This document shows positions 61,155 to 64,000 of a stretch of 64,000 nt of DNA, one piece after another. Origin of the DNA: Amblyomma americanum (Eukaryota > Arthropoda > Arachnida > Ixodida > Ixodidae); the NCBI RefSeq assembly GCF_052857255.1, contig NW_027526486.1, positions 1,798,001-1,862,000 on the forward strand. The letters run 5' to 3'. The notes below the pieces were generated by a model, which saw only the letters and a program-made list of their open reading frames with translations, was not told where the DNA came from and made no database searches. A program made the translations under genes and the position numbers. Position 1 is the first letter of the stretch. Every line of letters starts with the position of its first letter.

Positions 61155-63092
61155 ATGTATCCCGTTGTTTTGAGCTGGAATAGAAGTTTTCGCGCAGTTC
61201 TGAGCGAAAACGTTTACACCTTTCTCTCGTCTACTTTTCGAGGACTTGTAAAATCGATTCTCGTGAATCTTGCTAGTTTTGACCTAAAACGATGTATCCC
61301 GTTTTTTTTGAGCCGGTATACAAGTTTTCGCGCAGTTCTGAGAGAAAAAGTTTACACCTTTCTCTCGTCTACTCTTCGACGACTTGTAAAATCGATACTC
61401 GAGAATCATGCTAGTTTCGATCTAAAACGATGTATCCCGTTGTTTTGAGCCGGAATACAAGTTTTCGCGCAGTTCTGAGAGAAAAAGTTTACACCTTTCT
61501 CTCGTGTACTCTTCGACGACTTGTAAAATCGATGCTCGTGAATCATGCTAGTTTCGATCTAAAACGATGTATCCCGTTGTTTTGAGCCGGAATACAAGAT
61601 TTCGCGAAGTTCTGAGAGAAAAAGTTTACACCTTTCTCTCGTGTACTCTTCGACGACTTGTAAAATCGATGCCCGTGAATCTTGCTAGTTTCGATTTAAA
61701 ACGATGTATCCCGTTGTTTTGAGCCGGAATACAAATTTTCGCGCAGTTCTGAGAGAAAAAGTTTACACCTTTCTCTCGTGTACTCTTCGACGACTTGTAA
61801 CATCGATACTCGTGAATCATGCTAGTTTCGATCTAAAACGATGTATCCCGTTGTTTTGAGCCGGAATACAAGTTTTCGCGCAGTTCTGAGAGAAAAAGTT
61901 TACACCTTTCTCTCGTGTACTCTTCGAAGACTTGTAAAATCGATGCCCGTGAATCTTGCTAGTTTCGATCTAAAACGATGTATCCCGTTGTTTTGAGCCG
62001 GAATACAAGTTTTCGCGCAGTTCTGAGAGAAAAAGTTTACACCTTTCTCTCGTCTACTCTTCGACGAATTGTAAAATCAATGCTCGTGAATCTTGCTAGT
62101 TTCGATCTACAACGATGTATCCCGTTGTTTTGAGCTGGAATAGAAGTTTTCGCGCAGTTCTGAGAGAAAAAGTTGACACCTTTCTCTCGTCTACTTTTCG
62201 AGGACTTGTAAAATCGATGCTCGTGAAATGCTAGTTTCGATCTAAAACGATGTATCCCGTTGTTTTGAGCCGGAATACAAGTTTGCGCGCAGTTCTGAGA
62301 GAAAAAGTTTACACCTTTCTCTCGTGTACTCTTCGACGACTTGTAAAATCGATACTCCAGAATCATGCTAGTTTCGATCTAAAACGATGTATCCCGTTGT
62401 TTTGAGCCGGAATACAAGTTTTCGCGCAGTTCTGAGAGAAAAAAGTTTACACCTTTCTCTCGTGTACTCTTCGACGAGTTGTAAAATCGATGCTCGTGAA
62501 TCGTGCTAGTTTCGATCTAAAACGATGTATCCCGTTGTTTTGAGCCGGAATACAAGTTTTCGCGCAGTTCTGAGAGAAAAAGTTTACACCTTTCTCTCGT
62601 CTACTCTTCGACGACTTGTAAAATTGATGCTCGTGAATCTTGCTAGTTTCAATTTAAAACGATGTATCCCGTTGTTTTGAGCCGGAATACAAGTTTTCGC
62701 GCAGTTCTGAGAGAAAAAGTTTGCACCTTTCTCTCGTCTACTCTTCGACGACTTGTAAAATCAATGCTCGTGAATCTTGCTAGTTTCGATCTACAACGAT
62801 GTATCCCGTTGTTTTGAGCTGGAATAGAAGTTATCGCGCAGTTCTGAGAGAAAAAGTTTACACCTTTCTCTCGTCTACTTTTCGAGGACTTGTAAAATCG
62901 ATTCTCGTGAATCTTGCTAGTTTTGACCTAAAACGATGTATCCCGTTTTTTTTGAGCCGGTATACAAGTTTTCGCGCAGTTCTGAGAGAAAAAGTTTACA
63001 CCTTTCTCTCGTCTACTCTTCGACGACTTGTAAAATCGATACTCGAGAATCATGCTAGTTTCGATCTAAAACGATGTATCCCGTTGTTTTGA
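61155..63092 (+). repeat. Paired T3-T2 modules 1,644 bp apart
   Basis: A T3 monomer followed by an eight-T T2 monomer occurs at about 61155-61448 and again at 62799-63092 (12 monomers apart). The eight-T run occurs only in these two places. The first has a private gagcgaaaacg near 61203, the second a private gttatcgcg near 62831. Confidence 0.7.
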
Positions 63093-64000
63093 GCCGGAAT
63101 ACAAGTTTTCGCGCAGTTCTGAGAGAAAAAGTTTACACCTTTCTCTCGTCTACTCTTCGACGACTTGTAAAATCGATGCTCGCGAATCTTGCTAGTTTCA
63201 ATTTAAAACGATGTATCCCGTTGTTTTGAGCCGGAATACAAGTTTTCGCGCAGTTCTGAGAGAAAAAGTTTGCACCTTTCTCTCGTCTACTCTTCGACGA
63301 CTTGTAAAATCAATGCTCGTGAATCTTGCTAGTTTCGATCTACAACGATGTATCCCGTTGTTTTGAGCTGGAATAGAAGTTTTCGCGCAGTTCTGAGAGA
63401 AAAAGTTGACACCTTTCTCTCGTCTACTTTTCGAGGACTTGTAAAATCGATGCTCGTGAAATGCTAGTTTCGATCTAAAACGATGTATCCCGTTGTTTTG
63501 AGCCGGAATACAAGTTTGCGCGCAGTTCTGAGAGAAAAAGTTTACACCTTTCTCTCGTGTACTCTTCGACGACTTGTAAAATCGATACTCCAGAATCATG
63601 CTAGTTTCGATCTAAAACGATGTATCCCGTTGTTTTGAGCCGGAATACAAGTTTTCGCGCAGTTCTGAGAGAAAAAAGTTTACACCTTTCTCTCGTGTAC
63701 TCTTCGACGAGTTGTAAAATCGATGCTCGTGAATCGTGCTAGTTTCGATCTAAAACGATGTATCCCGTTGTTTTGAGCCGGAATACAAGTTTTCGCGCAG
63801 TTCTGAGAGAAAAAGTTTACACCTTTCTCTCGTCTACTCTTCGACGACTTGTAAAATTGATGCTCGTGAATCTTGCTAGTTTCAATTTAAAACGATGTAT
63901 CCCGTTGTTTTGAGCCGGAATACAAGTTTTCGCGCAGTTCTGAGAGAAAAAGTTTGCACCTTTCTCTCGTCTACTCTTCGACGACTTGTAAAATCAATGC
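62063..64000 (+). repeat. 1,233-bp tandem duplication running off the right end
   Basis: The second copy begins at about 63,296. Shared private changes are a short deletion giving gtgaaatgctag (62218 area and 63451 area), gtttgcgcgcag, actccagaatc, cgacgagttg, aatcgtgctag and attgatgctcg. All are at +1,233 (9 monomers). Six linked private changes make this one of the most recent duplications in the window. The second copy is cut by the window end. Confidence 0.8.
63880..64000 (+). repeat. Partial last monomer (121 of 137 bp)
   Basis: It starts tttcaattt and stops at tcaatgc, in the gtttgcacc-type monomer. The array clearly continues beyond the window. Confidence 0.9.

Larger units (their letters stand above)
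1..64000 (+). repeat. 137-bp satellite DNA array, about 465 head-to-tail monomers
   Basis: The same landmark (gatgtatccc) recurs at 14, 151, 288 and onward at 137 bp steps, with some 138 bp steps, through to the last line. All copies are on one strand. The consensus monomer is 41.6% GC. Individual monomers usually differ from it by only a few substitutions, and duplicated blocks are nearly identical. The window begins one base inside a monomer and ends 121 bases into another (63880-64000), so the array continues on both sides. There is no gene in any part; the only foreign sequence is the 47 bp insert at 28897 and its copy at 36077. Such arrays are typical of eukaryotic centromeric, pericentromeric or subtelomeric heterochromatin; which of these applies here is not shown by the sequence. 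Confidence 0.98.

Noticed and set aside
63198..63599. Minus-strand open frames of 60-133 codons, repeated many times, beginning MIHE or MILE
   Set aside because: They are the satellite read in frame. The same peptides occur in dozens of copies, the frame shifts by two bases at each monomer, and the frames end wherever a common monomer stop is in phase. No ribosome-binding or promoter signal and no known domain is seen.
1..64000. CRISPR array
   Set aside because: The whole 137 bp is repeated, with no unique spacers between short repeats, and there are no cas genes.
1..64000. Bacterial or phage accessory region with a new system
   Set aside because: There is no coding density, no genes and no operon structure; a 64 kb satellite array of this kind is a eukaryotic feature.
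1..64000. Telomeric repeats, rDNA spacer or tRNA genes
   Set aside because: There are no short G-rich telomere-type repeats, no rRNA-like segments, and no cloverleaf-like sequence with A and B boxes in the monomer or the 47 bp insert.

Overview
The whole 64 kb window is one tandem satellite DNA array. A monomer of 137 bp (138 bp when one A-run gains a base) repeats head to tail about 465 times. Every monomer lies in the same orientation, and none is inverted. I find no protein gene, tRNA, rRNA, CRISPR array or intact mobile element. The open frames of 60-130 codons are by-products of the repeat and are not annotated as genes. Arrays of this size and homogeneity point to eukaryotic constitutive heterochromatin (centromeric, pericentromeric or subtelomeric). 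CpG dinucleotides are enriched rather than depleted (11 per consensus monomer, about 1.9 times expectation from base composition). That argues against long-term heavy germline CpG methylation and fits many invertebrates better than vertebrates or plants. I cannot name the species or the satellite family.

The monomers fall into recognisable subtypes marked by linked substitutions. Subtypes recur in a fixed order, so the array is built of higher-order repeats, repeatedly copied by tandem duplication of 7 to 53 monomers. By region: (i) 1 to about 21.5 kb has a 28/29-monomer programme seen near 1-5.5 kb and again near 14-19.5 kb, with a 3,566 bp tandem duplication (3984-11115) and an overlapping 3,154 bp one (10407-16715) between. 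(ii) About 21.6-42.3 kb has duplications of 2,194, 1,782, 2,522 and 2,606 bp nested in or around one block of about 7.2 kb present twice (24679-31858 and 31859-39175). (iii) About 42.3-64 kb has shorter duplications: 962 bp, 1,373 bp in three copies, 1,236/1,510 bp, and 1,233 bp running off the right end.

The only non-satellite DNA is one 47 bp sequence, present twice (28897-28943 and 36077-36123). It is T-rich on the plus strand, so on the minus strand it reads as a short unique stretch followed by an A-rich tail, like a 5'-truncated retroposon end. It sits exactly at the junction of a 2.5 kb tandem duplication, where the subtype order jumps, and was copied again by the later 7.2 kb duplication. 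This gives a dated series of events and is the most informative place in the window.

Nothing here works as a metabolic or defence system. Any biological role would be structural: within each monomer I see a perfect 8 bp inverted repeat, A/T tracts at roughly 19-21 bp spacing, and mutation concentrated in a few positions. Duplication boundaries are good to within about one monomer, because the sequence near a junction is often consensus. Near-identical copies several kb long could also partly reflect assembly choices.
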